In this document: one piece after another, positions 48,574 to 57,944 of the stretch
Layout of the letters: every line of letters begins with the position of its first letter
Position numbering within the stretch: the stretch's first letter is position 1
NCBI GenBank assembly: GCA_900066355.1
Contig: FMEL01000001.1
Span: 309,166-373,165, forward strand
Source: an uncultured Ruminococcus sp.
GTDB taxonomy: Bacteria > Bacillota > Clostridia > Lachnospirales > Lachnospiraceae
Reading direction: 5' to 3'
DNA length: 64,000 nt
Notes under the pieces: model-generated
Databases searched by the model: none
Seen by the model: the letters and a program-made list of their open reading frames with translations, nothing else
What the model was told of the DNA's origin: nothing
Translations under genes and position numbers: made by a program

Positions 48574-49749
48574 TTATTTTGAAACATTCGCAAGCTCTTT
48601 TTCTACGATTTTCTTCCACTCATCCAGGCTATGGCTTCCGGAATATGTTTCTCCTACAATATTTCCATCTTTGTCAACAAAGAAGGTTTCCGGGAAAGCA
48701 GAGATGCCATTCAGACGTCCATTCATCATTGTTGAATCCGGAATCAGGAAAGGATAAGAAGCTTTTGTCTTTTCCTGAAGAACACCAGCTTTTTTCACGG
48801 TAGCATCATCCTGTTTTCCGTCATCTCCTACTGTATCAAGAACCACACCAACAACTCCTACTCCCTTGTCTTTCATCTCTTCATAGAGCTTTTCCAGTTC
48901 CGGAATCTCATTGACGCATGGAGAACACCAGGTAGTAAAAATATTGACCAGAGTCAGGTCATAATCGCTAAATACTTTTTCTGTATAGTCTTTTCCGTCA
49001 ACACCTTTTGTCTCAAATTTACCCACAGTTGTAGAATCACCTGCATTGCTGGTATCCTGTGGCTGATCAAATGCGGAAAGCTGCTGGAATGGTGTCATCT
49101 CTGTGAGTGTCACATCAATTTCTTCCACTTCTTTTTTCAGGGATTCATCTGCATCTTTATTAGTGCTCAGATAATATTTATACTTTCCATCACTGCTGCT
49201 TCCGATTTCTTTGTGTTCTGTACAGCCTGTGATCTCATCCAGTTCTTTCTCAGAATCTTCGTCATAGATTCCAATCACTCCAATTTTTGCAAGACTATTG
49301 CACCAGTCATCATACGCTGTTCCAAGCTTGTCAACCTCTGCCTCTTTCTGCTCCTCGGTCATTTCGCTCCAGCTTATATATGCATATTTAATTGCATCTG
49401 CAGTGTCATTCCATCCTTCATTTGAGATCATCGCAATAGTCTGCGCTTTTATCTGTTTAAGCAGTTCCTCTGGAAGTTTCATGTTAAGTCCAAGGAATGG
49501 ATACTCATAAGAATCCTGTGCCTGCACAGTTGTCTCAGATGGTTTGAAAGTACCCTGTATAAAATCAGACGGGATTGCATCCCCCTCTGCAGCAACTGCA
49601 TCATCATCAACTACCATTCCGGCCTGGTCTGCCGGAACCGCCATTGCTTCTGTACTTTCTGCTGCCATTACGGATACTCCTCCAAAGGTGGATGCTCCCA
49701 ATACTGCAGCTGCCATAAGTGCTGTTATTTTTTTCATTCTGAATTTCAT
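48574..49749 (-). CDS. exported TlpA-like thioredoxin-fold protein
   Basis: 391 residues. Signal peptide of about 29 residues (KKITALMAAAVLGASTFGG, cleavage near VMAAES). A low-complexity acidic stretch, then an unidentified N-terminal domain (about 80-220) and a C-terminal TlpA/ResA-type domain with active site TTWCSPC (about residues 280-286) and cis-Pro region AFPETFF. It should reduce or oxidise extracytoplasmic thiols. First gene of the leftward operon; divergent from a two-component system that may control it. Confidence 0.86.
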   Translation of the reverse strand: MKFRMKKITALMAAAVLGASTFGGVSVMAAESTEAMAVPADQAGMVVDDDAVAAEGDAIPSDFIQGTFKPSETTVQAQDSYEYPFLGLNMKLPEELLKQIKAQTIAMISNEGWNDTADAIKYAYISWSEMTEEQKEAEVDKLGTAYDDWCNSLAKIGVIGIYDEDSEKELDEITGCTEHKEIGSSSDGKYKYYLSTNKDADESLKKEVEEIDVTLTEMTPFQQLSAFDQPQDTSNAGDSTTVGKFETKGVDGKDYTEKVFSDYDLTLVNIFTTWCSPCVNEIPELEKLYEEMKDKGVGVVGVVLDTVGDDGKQDDATVKKAGVLQEKTKASYPFLIPDSTMMNGRLNGISAFPETFFVDKDGNIVGETYSGSHSLDEWKKIVEKELANVSK

Positions 49750-50027
49750 GATATATATCTCCCTTCAATTGATTTCGTTTGCATTTTACAGCGTGAGCTG
49801 TGCTCACTGCGATTACTATAGACAAAACTATACCATACTATATATAAAATTGGTGTTAAGAAAACACGAAAATGAAATTTTTTAATCAAAATATCGATTT
49901 CATTAAAACAGGTGATTTTTTTACAGGAATTTTATGTCAGACATGATATGATAGTATCAGACAGAATTATCGAAATACCTGATGCAAAACAAGTCTCAGG
50001 TACTACCACATAAAAAGGAGAGCTTAC

Positions 50028-50705
50028 ATGCATATATTAATTATAGAAGATGAAGAACAGCTCTGTTGCTCCATTGCAGAGGGTCTTCGTATGAATGGAT
50101 ATGAAACAGATACCTGTTTTGATGGAAATGAAGGACTGGAATTATGTATGACAGAAAGCTACGATCTGATTCTTCTGGACCTGAATCTTCCGGGAACAGA
50201 CGGTCTTGACATTCTGCAGCAATTCCGTGCATCTGACAGCACCACACCGGTTCTGATCCTTTCCGCCCGTGGACAGATTCAGGACAAAGTAGAAGGACTG
50301 GATCTTGGCGCCAATGATTATCTCACCAAACCTTTTCATTTTGAAGAACTGGAAGCCAGAATCCGCAGCCTCACCCGTAGAAAATTTATTCAGGAAGACA
50401 TCTGTCTGAAATGTGGCCGCATCATTTTTGATACACGCACACGGAAAGCCAGTGTAGGTGATGTGCCTCTTTCCCTTACCCGAAAAGAAAGTGCGCTTCT
50501 GGAATATTTCCTGCTTCATCAGGGTCGTATTATCAGCCCCGAGGAAATGATCGAACACCTCTGGGACGGAAGTGTCAACAGTTTCAGTAATTCAATCCGT
50601 GTCCACATTTCTTCTCTGCGTAAAAAACTTCGTGCTGCACTGGGATTTGATCCGATTCAAAACAAAATCGGACAGGGATATATTCTGATGGAGGAAGTAT
50701 CATGA
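50028..50705 (+). CDS. OmpR/PhoB-family response regulator
   Basis: 225 residues: receiver domain with phospho-acceptor Asp in DLILLDLNLPG (about residue 51), an acidic pair DEEQ at the N-terminus and switch Lys in NDYLTKPF, then a winged-helix DNA-binding domain. Overlaps the kinase gene by 4 nt (ATGA). Divergent from the TlpA-like redox operon across a 278-bp gap that contains no gene, so that operon is a candidate target. Confidence 0.92.
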   Translation: MHILIIEDEEQLCCSIAEGLRMNGYETDTCFDGNEGLELCMTESYDLILLDLNLPGTDGLDILQQFRASDSTTPVLILSARGQIQDKVEGLDLGANDYLTKPFHFEELEARIRSLTRRKFIQEDICLKCGRIIFDTRTRKASVGDVPLSLTRKESALLEYFLLHQGRIISPEEMIEHLWDGSVNSFSNSIRVHISSLRKKLRAALGFDPIQNKIGQGYILMEEVS

Positions 50706-51877
50706 AAAATTATTCCAAAAAACTCTCCCTGCAATGGCGTCTGACACTGGTCACCGCTCTGCTTGTAACGATCACCTGCATACTGATGTACTTTTTTATC
50801 AGTCAGTCCGCAGTTACCGGTATGGATCACCTGCAAAATTATATCGTACAAATCAATGAAACCGGTTCTTCGCCAATTACTTTTAACGTAGATCCAACCA
50901 TCTTGTTTCCTGATCTCACAGAACAGGTAACAACGACCAAACATCTTTTTCAGATTCGAAGCCTCATTGCCACAATACTTATCATTCTGCTGAGCAGTGC
51001 CTGCACATATTTTGTCAGCCGCCGGGCATTAAAACCATTGCACAGTCTCAGCACAAAAATTGAAAAAATCCAGGCACAAAACCTCTCCGAACCACTTGAA
51101 GTACCGGACAGTAACGATGAAATCTCGAAGCTGACACTTTCTTTTAACGAAATGCTTTCCCGTCTGAATGACGCCTTTACAGCACAGAAACAGTTTTCTG
51201 CCAGTGCAGCACATGAACTTCGCACACCCCTGGCGGTCATGCAGACAAATCTGGAAGTTTTTGCCAGAAAAAAGGAGCCATCCACCGATGAATATCTGGA
51301 ACTCTTTTCTATGATTCAGGAACAGACCGGACGGCTTTCTCATCTGGCAGAGATTCTTCTCGATATGACCGGTATACAGACAATTAAGCGTTCTGAAACG
51401 TTCTCGCTGGCAGAACTTACAGATGAAGTTCTCTGCGACCTGACTTCAATTGCTGAACAAAAACAAATTAAGCTGATTCAGGAGGATGGGGACTGTACCA
51501 TCACAGGAAGTTATCTTCTTCTCTACCGTGCTGTGTATAATCTTGTGGAAAATGCAATTAAATACAACCATCCCGGTGGAAAAGTAACGGTAAACATCCA
51601 GCAGAAAAAATCTCTCCTGAACGCTGCTGTTTCTCCTGCTCCGGCAGACTGTGCCTTCATTGAAGTATCTGACACCGGGATCGGAATTTCTCCGGAATAT
51701 CAGGAAAAAATTTTCACCCCGTTTTTCCGTGTAGACAAATCACGAAGCCGCGCTATGGGCGGCGCCGGACTGGGGCTCGCGCTCGTAAATGAAATTGCCA
51801 GACAGCATGGTGGAGAAGTAAAAGTCCTGAAAAGCGATAAAAACGGCAGCACGATTGCACTCATACTGCCACTGTAA
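50702..51877 (+). CDS. sensor histidine kinase
   Basis: 391 residues. Two membrane helices (about 16-35 and 83-101) enclosing a short ~47-residue extracytoplasmic loop, a HAMP domain, then the H-box SASAAHELRTPLAVMQ (His about residue 175), N-box NLVENAIKYN and G-boxes DTGIGISPE and GAGLGLALV. Orthodox kinase of the OmpR-regulator type. The small sensor loop fits detection of a membrane or redox signal rather than a large ligand (inference). Confidence 0.92.
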   Translation: MKNYSKKLSLQWRLTLVTALLVTITCILMYFFISQSAVTGMDHLQNYIVQINETGSSPITFNVDPTILFPDLTEQVTTTKHLFQIRSLIATILIILLSSACTYFVSRRALKPLHSLSTKIEKIQAQNLSEPLEVPDSNDEISKLTLSFNEMLSRLNDAFTAQKQFSASAAHELRTPLAVMQTNLEVFARKKEPSTDEYLELFSMIQEQTGRLSHLAEILLDMTGIQTIKRSETFSLAELTDEVLCDLTSIAEQKQIKLIQEDGDCTITGSYLLLYRAVYNLVENAIKYNHPGGKVTVNIQQKKSLLNAAVSPAPADCAFIEVSDTGIGISPEYQEKIFTPFFRVDKSRSRAMGGAGLGLALVNEIARQHGGEVKVLKSDKNGSTIALILPL

Positions 51878-51945
51878 AGCAACAGGCACAAACCACTGTT
51901 TTCAAATTTGAACTATTATATTTTTCACAGAACTGAGGATTTTTT

Positions 51946-52142
51946 ATGAATATAAACATTGAATTTGATATTCTTATGTTTCTGGCAAACAATCCGGATT
52001 TCCGGACTGCACGCGACATTGTTGAAATTCGAAAATTAAAAGCATTGATCGTCTTCTTTCCGGTCTTGATGAAGAAGCACGTCAGAAATTTATGGAGGTT
52101 CTAAGTATCATGAATCAGAATCTTGATGACATATTAAAGTAA
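51946..52142 (+). pseudogene. MarR-family regulator with internal deletion
   Basis: From ATG 51946: MNINIEFDILMFLANNPDF, RTARDIVEIRKLK, the start of a MarR helix-turn-helix, then the frame breaks. A second frame gives DRLLSGLDEEARQKFMEVL, SIMNQNLDDILK and stop at 52140-52142, the usual MarR C-terminus. The recognition helix and wing (~60 codons) are deleted near 52042. Not functional as a regulator. Confidence 0.7.
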
Positions 52143-52149
52143 TTATTAT

Positions 52150-52851
52150 TTATTCTATCCGCAACATCCGATAGCCTATTCCAACATGAGTCTGTATATA
52201 TGAAACATCACCCTTTTCTGGTTCCAGCTTCTTTCTCAAAGTCGCCATAAACACACGAAGAGAAGCTACATCACTCTCTGCGCTTCTGCTCCAGATCTGC
52301 TGCGTGATATATGTATGCGTCAGTACCTTACCTACATTACGCGACAAAAGGCACAAAAGTTTATATTCAATAGGGGTTAGATGCAATTCTTCACCTCTCA
52401 GATAAGTACAACCGGCCGTATAATCAATTTTCAGTTCACCATTGGTAAAAGTCGATTCTTCCTGCATCTCGCCCGTCTGGAGCAGTGCAAGTCGTCTCTG
52501 CGTGACGCGTATCCGTGCAAGAAGTTCCTCGACTGAAAATGGTTTCGTTATATAATCATCTGCGCCTGCATCCAGCGCTTCTATCTTATCCGTGTCTTCG
52601 CTTCTTGCACTTATAACAATAATCGGCATATTTGACCACATTCTGATTTTTTTGATCACTTCCACTCCCTCTATATCCGGCAATCCCAGGTCAAGCAAAA
52701 CAATATCCGGATTATGTGAGGAGGCCTCCAGAATAGCAGAAGTACCATTCTCTGCTTCCAGATATTTATAATCATGTGTCTTTAATGCTGTTATGATCAG
52801 GTTTCGTATCGGACGATCATCTTCAACAACCAGAATCGAATTTTTATTCAT
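52150..52851 (-). CDS. kdpE: KdpE-type response regulator
   Basis: 233 residues, OmpR family. Receiver Asp in PDIVLLDLGLPD (about residue 54), switch Lys in DDYITKPFS, C-terminal winged helix ending VGIGYRML, closest to KdpE. It overlaps the upstream kinase gene by 8 nt and is the last gene of the operon ktrB-ktrA-kdpD-kdpE. Potassium limitation or turgor is the expected signal from family knowledge. Confidence 0.9.
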   Translation of the reverse strand: MNKNSILVVEDDRPIRNLIITALKTHDYKYLEAENGTSAILEASSHNPDIVLLDLGLPDIEGVEVIKKIRMWSNMPIIVISARSEDTDKIEALDAGADDYITKPFSVEELLARIRVTQRRLALLQTGEMQEESTFTNGELKIDYTAGCTYLRGEELHLTPIEYKLLCLLSRNVGKVLTHTYITQQIWSRSAESDVASLRVFMATLRKKLEPEKGDVSYIQTHVGIGYRMLRIE

Positions 52852-54610
52852 TTAATATCACCTCACTTAATGGTAAAGTAAACGTAAACATGCATCCTCT
52901 CGGAATATTATCTGTCAGCACCAGAGTTCCCCCGTGTGCTTCAATAATTGAACGACAAAGGGAAAGGCCAAGGCCAAGACTTCGATGACTGTCAGCGATT
53001 GTATTATTGCCTGTGTAGAACATTTCAAAGATATGCGGTTTTACTTCATCTGAAATACCCGGTCCGTTATCAGCTACACTGATCTGTGCTTGACCATCCT
53101 TCTTTATTCCTCTGATGCATATCTTTGAACCCGGCAGTGTATATTTTATTGCATTATCAATCAAATTTACAAGAACCTGGATTATAAGCCGCACATCCAT
53201 ATGTACGAGAATAAATTCTTCACATTCTACGTCAATCTGATAATCCTCATGTTTTCGGCTGATGTGGCGCAGTGATTCTGCAATGACCTCATCCAGAAGC
53301 TGATCTGTAAATTTGATCTTTAATCTTCCATCATTCAGCCTCGTGATAGACAGCAGATTTTCCACAACATCAATCAGCCAGTTTGCATCATCATAAATAT
53401 CTGAATAAATCTGATGTTTTGTTGCCTCATCCAGACAGTTCCCATTATTTAACAGCATATCTGCATTTCCGGATATCGAACAAAGAGGTGTTCGAAGATC
53501 ATGTGAAATCGCACGCAAAAGATCCGCACGAAGCTGTTCATTTTTGGCAAATACTGCATTTTTTTCTTTTTCTATTGCATTATGTGAATTTTCCATTGTA
53601 AGTGCACATTCATTAATGACAGAAATCAGAATGCTGTTCTCATAAGAATCCAGTTTTTTCTTCTGCAATGGGATTCCAATTACACCATATACATTGTCTC
53701 CACTTTTAATAACAAAGTATAAACATCTGGCACTGCTAAAATGATTCGTTGTTGCACCTGCATTCTGCCCATTCTCATATGCCCACCTGGCTACATACTG
53801 TTCTTCTGATGTCAGAAGTTCTCCCTGTCTTCCTCTTTCGTCGTTATGAAAAAACAGACTGCCGCCGGACAGTTCTCCGTTTTCTTCAATATACGCAACA
53901 ATATTACAGTTTAACAGACGCACCAGTTGTTTACAGGTAACACAAAGGATATCTCTTCTGTCTTTTACCTGTTGGAGTAGACGGTTTGTATCAAATAAAA
54001 TCTGTGTGCAAAAAGCCTGCTGTGCCGATAACCTTGCATGCTCTTTTAGTTTTGCCGCAAGTGTTCCTGTCAGTACGGATGAGATAAGCATGATCAGAAA
54101 TGTCACAGGATAACCAACTGCATATGTCTGAAATGACATTCTTGGTTCTGTAAGAAAAAAGCAAAAAAGAACGACACTTAAAAACGAACCGGCCAGACTG
54201 CAAAGATATCCATCTGTTAAAATTGAAGTGAGCAATACTCCAAGGATATATATGGTAACTATATTCGCATCTGTGAAATACAGTTTCTGAAATATCAGTC
54301 CAATCAGTGTACAGCCAATAAATATTGAAACTGTCAGAATATAATCTTTTACTGATGGTGTTTCAATATGGAGCTTAAACTTCTGCTTCTGACCGGTTTC
54401 CGGCATAACTGTACCCGGAATGACATGCATGTCTGCATTCTTTTGTCTTCCTTTTGAACTCATCTCGACTTTTTTTAATAACTGCAGATTTGAACGTTCA
54501 TCAGAAAGTTCTTTTCGGCTTTCCTTAATAAAGCATCCCAGTTTTGACACCATAAAAAGTCCCAGTCCAAATATTACACATACAATCAATATCAGAGTTC
54601 CCTTTTCCAT
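52844..54610 (-). CDS. kdpD: KdpD-like sensor kinase lacking the N-terminal KdpD/Usp domains
   Basis: 588 residues. A short N-terminal helix (about 5-22), then the four-helix DUF4118 membrane block of KdpD (about 90-195: FIGCTLIGLIFQKLY, YILGVLLTSILTDGYLCSL, SFLSVVLFCFFLTEPRMSF), a GAF-like linker and the kinase core: H-box RAISHDLRTPLCSISGN, N-box NLIDNAIKYT, G-boxes DNGPGISDE and GLGLSLC. Full-length KdpD (~890 residues) has an extra ~390-residue cytoplasmic input region that is absent. Start among ATGs at 54610-54616 uncertain. No kdpFABC in view. Confidence 0.85.
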   Translation of the reverse strand: MEKGTLILIVCVIFGLGLFMVSKLGCFIKESRKELSDERSNLQLLKKVEMSSKGRQKNADMHVIPGTVMPETGQKQKFKLHIETPSVKDYILTVSIFIGCTLIGLIFQKLYFTDANIVTIYILGVLLTSILTDGYLCSLAGSFLSVVLFCFFLTEPRMSFQTYAVGYPVTFLIMLISSVLTGTLAAKLKEHARLSAQQAFCTQILFDTNRLLQQVKDRRDILCVTCKQLVRLLNCNIVAYIEENGELSGGSLFFHNDERGRQGELLTSEEQYVARWAYENGQNAGATTNHFSSARCLYFVIKSGDNVYGVIGIPLQKKKLDSYENSILISVINECALTMENSHNAIEKEKNAVFAKNEQLRADLLRAISHDLRTPLCSISGNADMLLNNGNCLDEATKHQIYSDIYDDANWLIDVVENLLSITRLNDGRLKIKFTDQLLDEVIAESLRHISRKHEDYQIDVECEEFILVHMDVRLIIQVLVNLIDNAIKYTLPGSKICIRGIKKDGQAQISVADNGPGISDEVKPHIFEMFYTGNNTIADSHRSLGLGLSLCRSIIEAHGGTLVLTDNIPRGCMFTFTLPLSEVILNE

Positions 54611-54628
54611 TATCATCACCCACTATCT

Positions 54629-55279
54629 TCAGATATGAAAACATTTTTGAATTGTTTTATAATCACCCAGTACCAGAAGTGTACTCCCATCGTTCAGAAC
54701 TGTATCAGCCGATATTGCCACACCGATTTCGCCGCCTTCATTTTTGACTGCCAGAATATTTATATTATGTTTCTTTCTTATGTCAAGTTCACCTATGGTT
54801 TTTCCAATCCACTCATACGGTATTTCTACTTCGAAGATTGCATGAGATGCATCGACTTCCATATAATCAAGGATATGATCATCCGCATAACGAATGGATG
54901 CCCATTTTGCCACCTGTTTTTCAGGATAAACCACCTTATCTGCACCATTTCGCAAAAGGAATTTTTCATGGACATCCCGTTCCGCTCTGGAAATTACCAG
55001 TCTGGCTCCCAGTTCCTTTAGTAAAGAAGTCGTCTCAAGCGAATTCTGAAAACTACCTCCAATCGTTACAAAACAGATATCATAATTTCCGATTCCCAGA
55101 GATTTCAGAAATTCAGCATCTGTGCTGTCTCCAATCTGAGCATTGGTAACAAAAGGAAGAACTTTCTCTACTCTTTCCTCATTCAGATCTACCGCCATAA
55201 TCTCATGTCCCATCTGATTAAGCTGCATTGCAATGTGTTTTCCAAATCTTCCAAGTCCGATAATTAAAATATTCTTCAT
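54629..55279 (-). CDS. ktrA: KtrA/TrkA-type potassium channel regulatory subunit
   Basis: 216 residues: RCK-N Rossmann domain with NILIIGLGRFGKHIAMQL and the acidic MAVDLNEE, followed by an RCK-C ligand domain (about 140-215). Binds nucleotides and gates the KtrB channel. Encoded 12 nt downstream of ktrB and 10-19 nt before the kinase gene, so potassium uptake and sensing genes are in one operon. Confidence 0.92.
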   Translation of the reverse strand: MKNILIIGLGRFGKHIAMQLNQMGHEIMAVDLNEERVEKVLPFVTNAQIGDSTDAEFLKSLGIGNYDICFVTIGGSFQNSLETTSLLKELGARLVISRAERDVHEKFLLRNGADKVVYPEKQVAKWASIRYADDHILDYMEVDASHAIFEVEIPYEWIGKTIGELDIRKKHNINILAVKNEGGEIGVAISADTVLNDGSTLLVLGDYKTIQKCFHI

Positions 55280-55291
55280 AAAAAAGCTCCT

Positions 55292-56629
55292 TTAACCCAC
55301 TGTGATTTTTTCCATTGGCATTCTTGCATTATTATTATTTTTTCCTGAAAATACTGCATAGATCAGTGTCAGTCCACCCACGCGCCCCAGGTACATAAGT
55401 ACAATCAATATCAGTCGTGATATTATATGTAGATCGGGCGTAACACCCAGAGTCAGTCCTACCGTTCCTATAGCTGAAGCTGCCTCATAAAAACAGGTCA
55501 GCACAGGTAATCCTTCATAAGCACTGATTATGATTCCGCCTCCAAAGAACAGCATCAGGTACAGCATAGCAATTGTTGCCGCATTTTTTATCACCTGAAC
55601 ATCAAATCTTCTTCCAAAAGCACCTGCATCTTCACGGCTTCTGAATGTAGCAAATGCATTCAGGATCAGTACTGCAAAAGTTGTTGTCTTCATACCTCCC
55701 GCTGTGGAACTTGGTGATCCTCCGATCAGCATCAGCAATATCATAACCGCCTTTCCTGCTTCTGTCATCAACGGGAGATCTGCAGTATTAAACCCGGCTG
55801 TTCTCGTTGTAACTGACTGAAATATTGAATACAGCAGACGTTTTTTAAACAGAAACTCTCCAAAATCATTGGCAAAAAATAAAATTGCCGGCAATATAAT
55901 AAGAAGAACAGTTGTTATCAGAATCACCTTACTCTGCATACGATAACGTCTGAAATTTAATTTATTTTCATAAAAGTCTTCCCAGGTAAGAAATCCGATA
56001 CCTCCGATTATAATCAAAAGCATGATCACCATATTCAGCCATATATTATCGCCATATCCTGAAAGAGATACAAACCTGTGCCCTTCTGTTCCCAGTATGT
56101 CAAACCCGGCATTGCAAAATGCAGATACTGAATGAAATACGGACATCCAGATTCCCCTCCGCCCAAAATCATGGCAAAATACCGGGAGAAGTAAAATTGC
56201 TCCAATCGCCTCAACCAAAAAAGTTCCTCTCAGTATGAATTTTGTCAACCGGACAATTCCGCCTACCTGCGGTGCCGATATTGCGCTCTGCATAGTGCTG
56301 CGCTGCATAAGAGATATTTTTCTTCCGGAAAGCATAAATGCAGCGACAGCAACTGTCACTACTCCCAGCCCACCTGTCTGTATAAGTATAAGAATAACTG
56401 TCTGACCAAATCCGGACCAGTAGCTGCCTGTGTCCTGTACAACAAGTCCCGTCACACAAACTGCAGAAGTTGAAGTAAAAAGTGCTTCGTCAAATGGAGT
56501 TACGATTCCATCTGCAGACGAGACCGGAAGCATCAGAAGAAGCGTTCCCAAAAGAATCACTCCTGCAAACCCTAATATGATCATCTGAAATGACGTCAGA
56601 TGTTTTTTTCTGTGAAAATTCTCCGGCAT
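55292..56629 (-). CDS. ktrB: KtrB/TrkH-type potassium uptake channel
   Basis: 445 residues with eight or more membrane segments and the four pore-loop repeats of the SKT superfamily. Seen: filter regions TSTSAVCVTGLVVQDTGSYW, SAFCNAGFD, TTRTAGFNT and SAIGTVGLTLG, each with a central glycine. First gene of the operon. Good match to KtrB, which moves K+ with Na+ coupling in Firmicutes. Confidence 0.92.
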   Translation of the reverse strand: MPENFHRKKHLTSFQMIILGFAGVILLGTLLLMLPVSSADGIVTPFDEALFTSTSAVCVTGLVVQDTGSYWSGFGQTVILILIQTGGLGVVTVAVAAFMLSGRKISLMQRSTMQSAISAPQVGGIVRLTKFILRGTFLVEAIGAILLLPVFCHDFGRRGIWMSVFHSVSAFCNAGFDILGTEGHRFVSLSGYGDNIWLNMVIMLLIIIGGIGFLTWEDFYENKLNFRRYRMQSKVILITTVLLIILPAILFFANDFGEFLFKKRLLYSIFQSVTTRTAGFNTADLPLMTEAGKAVMILLMLIGGSPSSTAGGMKTTTFAVLILNAFATFRSREDAGAFGRRFDVQVIKNAATIAMLYLMLFFGGGIIISAYEGLPVLTCFYEAASAIGTVGLTLGVTPDLHIISRLILIVLMYLGRVGGLTLIYAVFSGKNNNNARMPMEKITVG

Positions 56630-56799
56630 AAATGTATGGCTCCTTTTTTAATATTTTGCACATGCAGATTTTAATCTTTTTATTCCAGTCTTATTATACA
56701 TATAACTCCTCAAAGATTGTATAAAATTATCGGAATCAGTATTAAGATTTTATAAAGAAAATAAATAGACGACATTGTGAAACGACAAAACTGACCTGT

Positions 56800-56841
56800 A
56801 CCAAAAAGGAGAAGTCTGAAAGATATTTTCAGGCTTCTCCC
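56800..56841 (-). terminator. terminator of the exported-protein gene
   Basis: GGAGAAGTCTGAAA/TTTCAGGCTTCTCC (56808-56840, one mismatch), followed in the leftward direction by TTTTTGG. Confidence 0.8.
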
Positions 56842-56892
56842 TTTATAATTATGTCTTAAAAGATTATACCAATAAAGAAAACAGCATCACAA

Positions 56893-57903
56893 CTATTCTT
56901 CCGGCAGCCACCTTACGGAACGCAGAACGGTTTCGACAATCTGATCGTTCCCTCTGTTTTCTCCTGCAAAGATCACCATGTCAATCTGTGTCGCATCTTT
57001 CTGGTCAATAAACACGATTCCGTAAAGGCTGTCTGTCGAGCAGAATACGCATGGAATTCCATTGATCTCTGCTTCTTTTTCCAGTTTGAATCCCTGCTCG
57101 TCGATCTGTTCTTTCAACACATCCATCATTGTCATGTTATTATCAGCAAGCTCCTGCTCAATCTCTTTCCTTGTCTCTTCATTGTCAGGCTCCGTTGCCA
57201 TCGCCATACAGATATAGGCTTTGTCTTCAGATACAGAAATATATTTCACACCACCTGCAATGTCTTCTTCGTCCGGCTGGCAGGCATCCCATTCTGTCGG
57301 AAGATACAGTTCAAACAAATCTTCTACCTTTGTCCATATACCATCGTATCCGGCTTTCGTTTCATCAAAAGAACTTACTTCATCTGTCGGCTCCGCATGA
57401 CGCATGCATACATGATCTTTTACATAATCAATTTCCGAGAAAAGCTGCTGATATTCCTCGCTGATGCTGCTGTCATCCATGTAGCCCTGCACATCTGTCG
57501 GAAATGTCAGGAAATAATTCATCACCGACTCCTCGCCGAATCCTACATAATAATAGGACGGCAGCTCTGTGAAATCACTGTTTACGGAATAAGATAAGGA
57601 AAAAAGTTTCCCGCCAACTGTCCCATAATTTTCCTGCCATTTTTCTTTGCTCGCCTTATGATAAAAAGTAACACTGGTGTCCTGTGCCTGCACCGCAACC
57701 TTTCCCTTCCAGTCTGCCGGGAGTGTCACAGCAACCTCTTCAAAATAGTAGATCTGCGAGCCGTCATCCATTGTATCATTTACAAAAGTCAGCAGATTCT
57801 GCGTATCGACCGCCGCAAAAGCCGTCACCGGAGTCAGAGAAGTGGTCATCAGCATCATCCCCAAGCCAGCTGCTGCCAGTATTTTTTTCCAGTTCTTTTT
57901 CAT
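56893..57903 (-). CDS. exported protein of unknown function, two PsbP-like repeats
   Basis: 336 residues with a clear signal peptide (KKNWKKILAAAGLGMMLMTT, cleavage near AFA-AV at residue ~32). Two similar modules each contain an L-P-x-x-W motif (VTLPADWKG near residue 60 and LYLPTEWDA near 205), reminiscent of PsbP/PsbP-like or 'DUF1795' folds. No lipobox or anchor is seen. The ATG at 57903 has GGAGG upstream. It follows the large HTH protein on the same strand by 41 nt. I do not know its function. Confidence 0.7.
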   Translation of the reverse strand: MKKNWKKILAAAGLGMMLMTTSLTPVTAFAAVDTQNLLTFVNDTMDDGSQIYYFEEVAVTLPADWKGKVAVQAQDTSVTFYHKASKEKWQENYGTVGGKLFSLSYSVNSDFTELPSYYYVGFGEESVMNYFLTFPTDVQGYMDDSSISEEYQQLFSEIDYVKDHVCMRHAEPTDEVSSFDETKAGYDGIWTKVEDLFELYLPTEWDACQPDEEDIAGGVKYISVSEDKAYICMAMATEPDNEETRKEIEQELADNNMTMMDVLKEQIDEQGFKLEKEAEINGIPCVFCSTDSLYGIVFIDQKDATQIDMVIFAGENRGNDQIVETVLRSVRWLPEE

Positions 57904-57944
57904 TATTTCTTTCCTCCTTTTCATCCCTCATTATCAATCATGTC

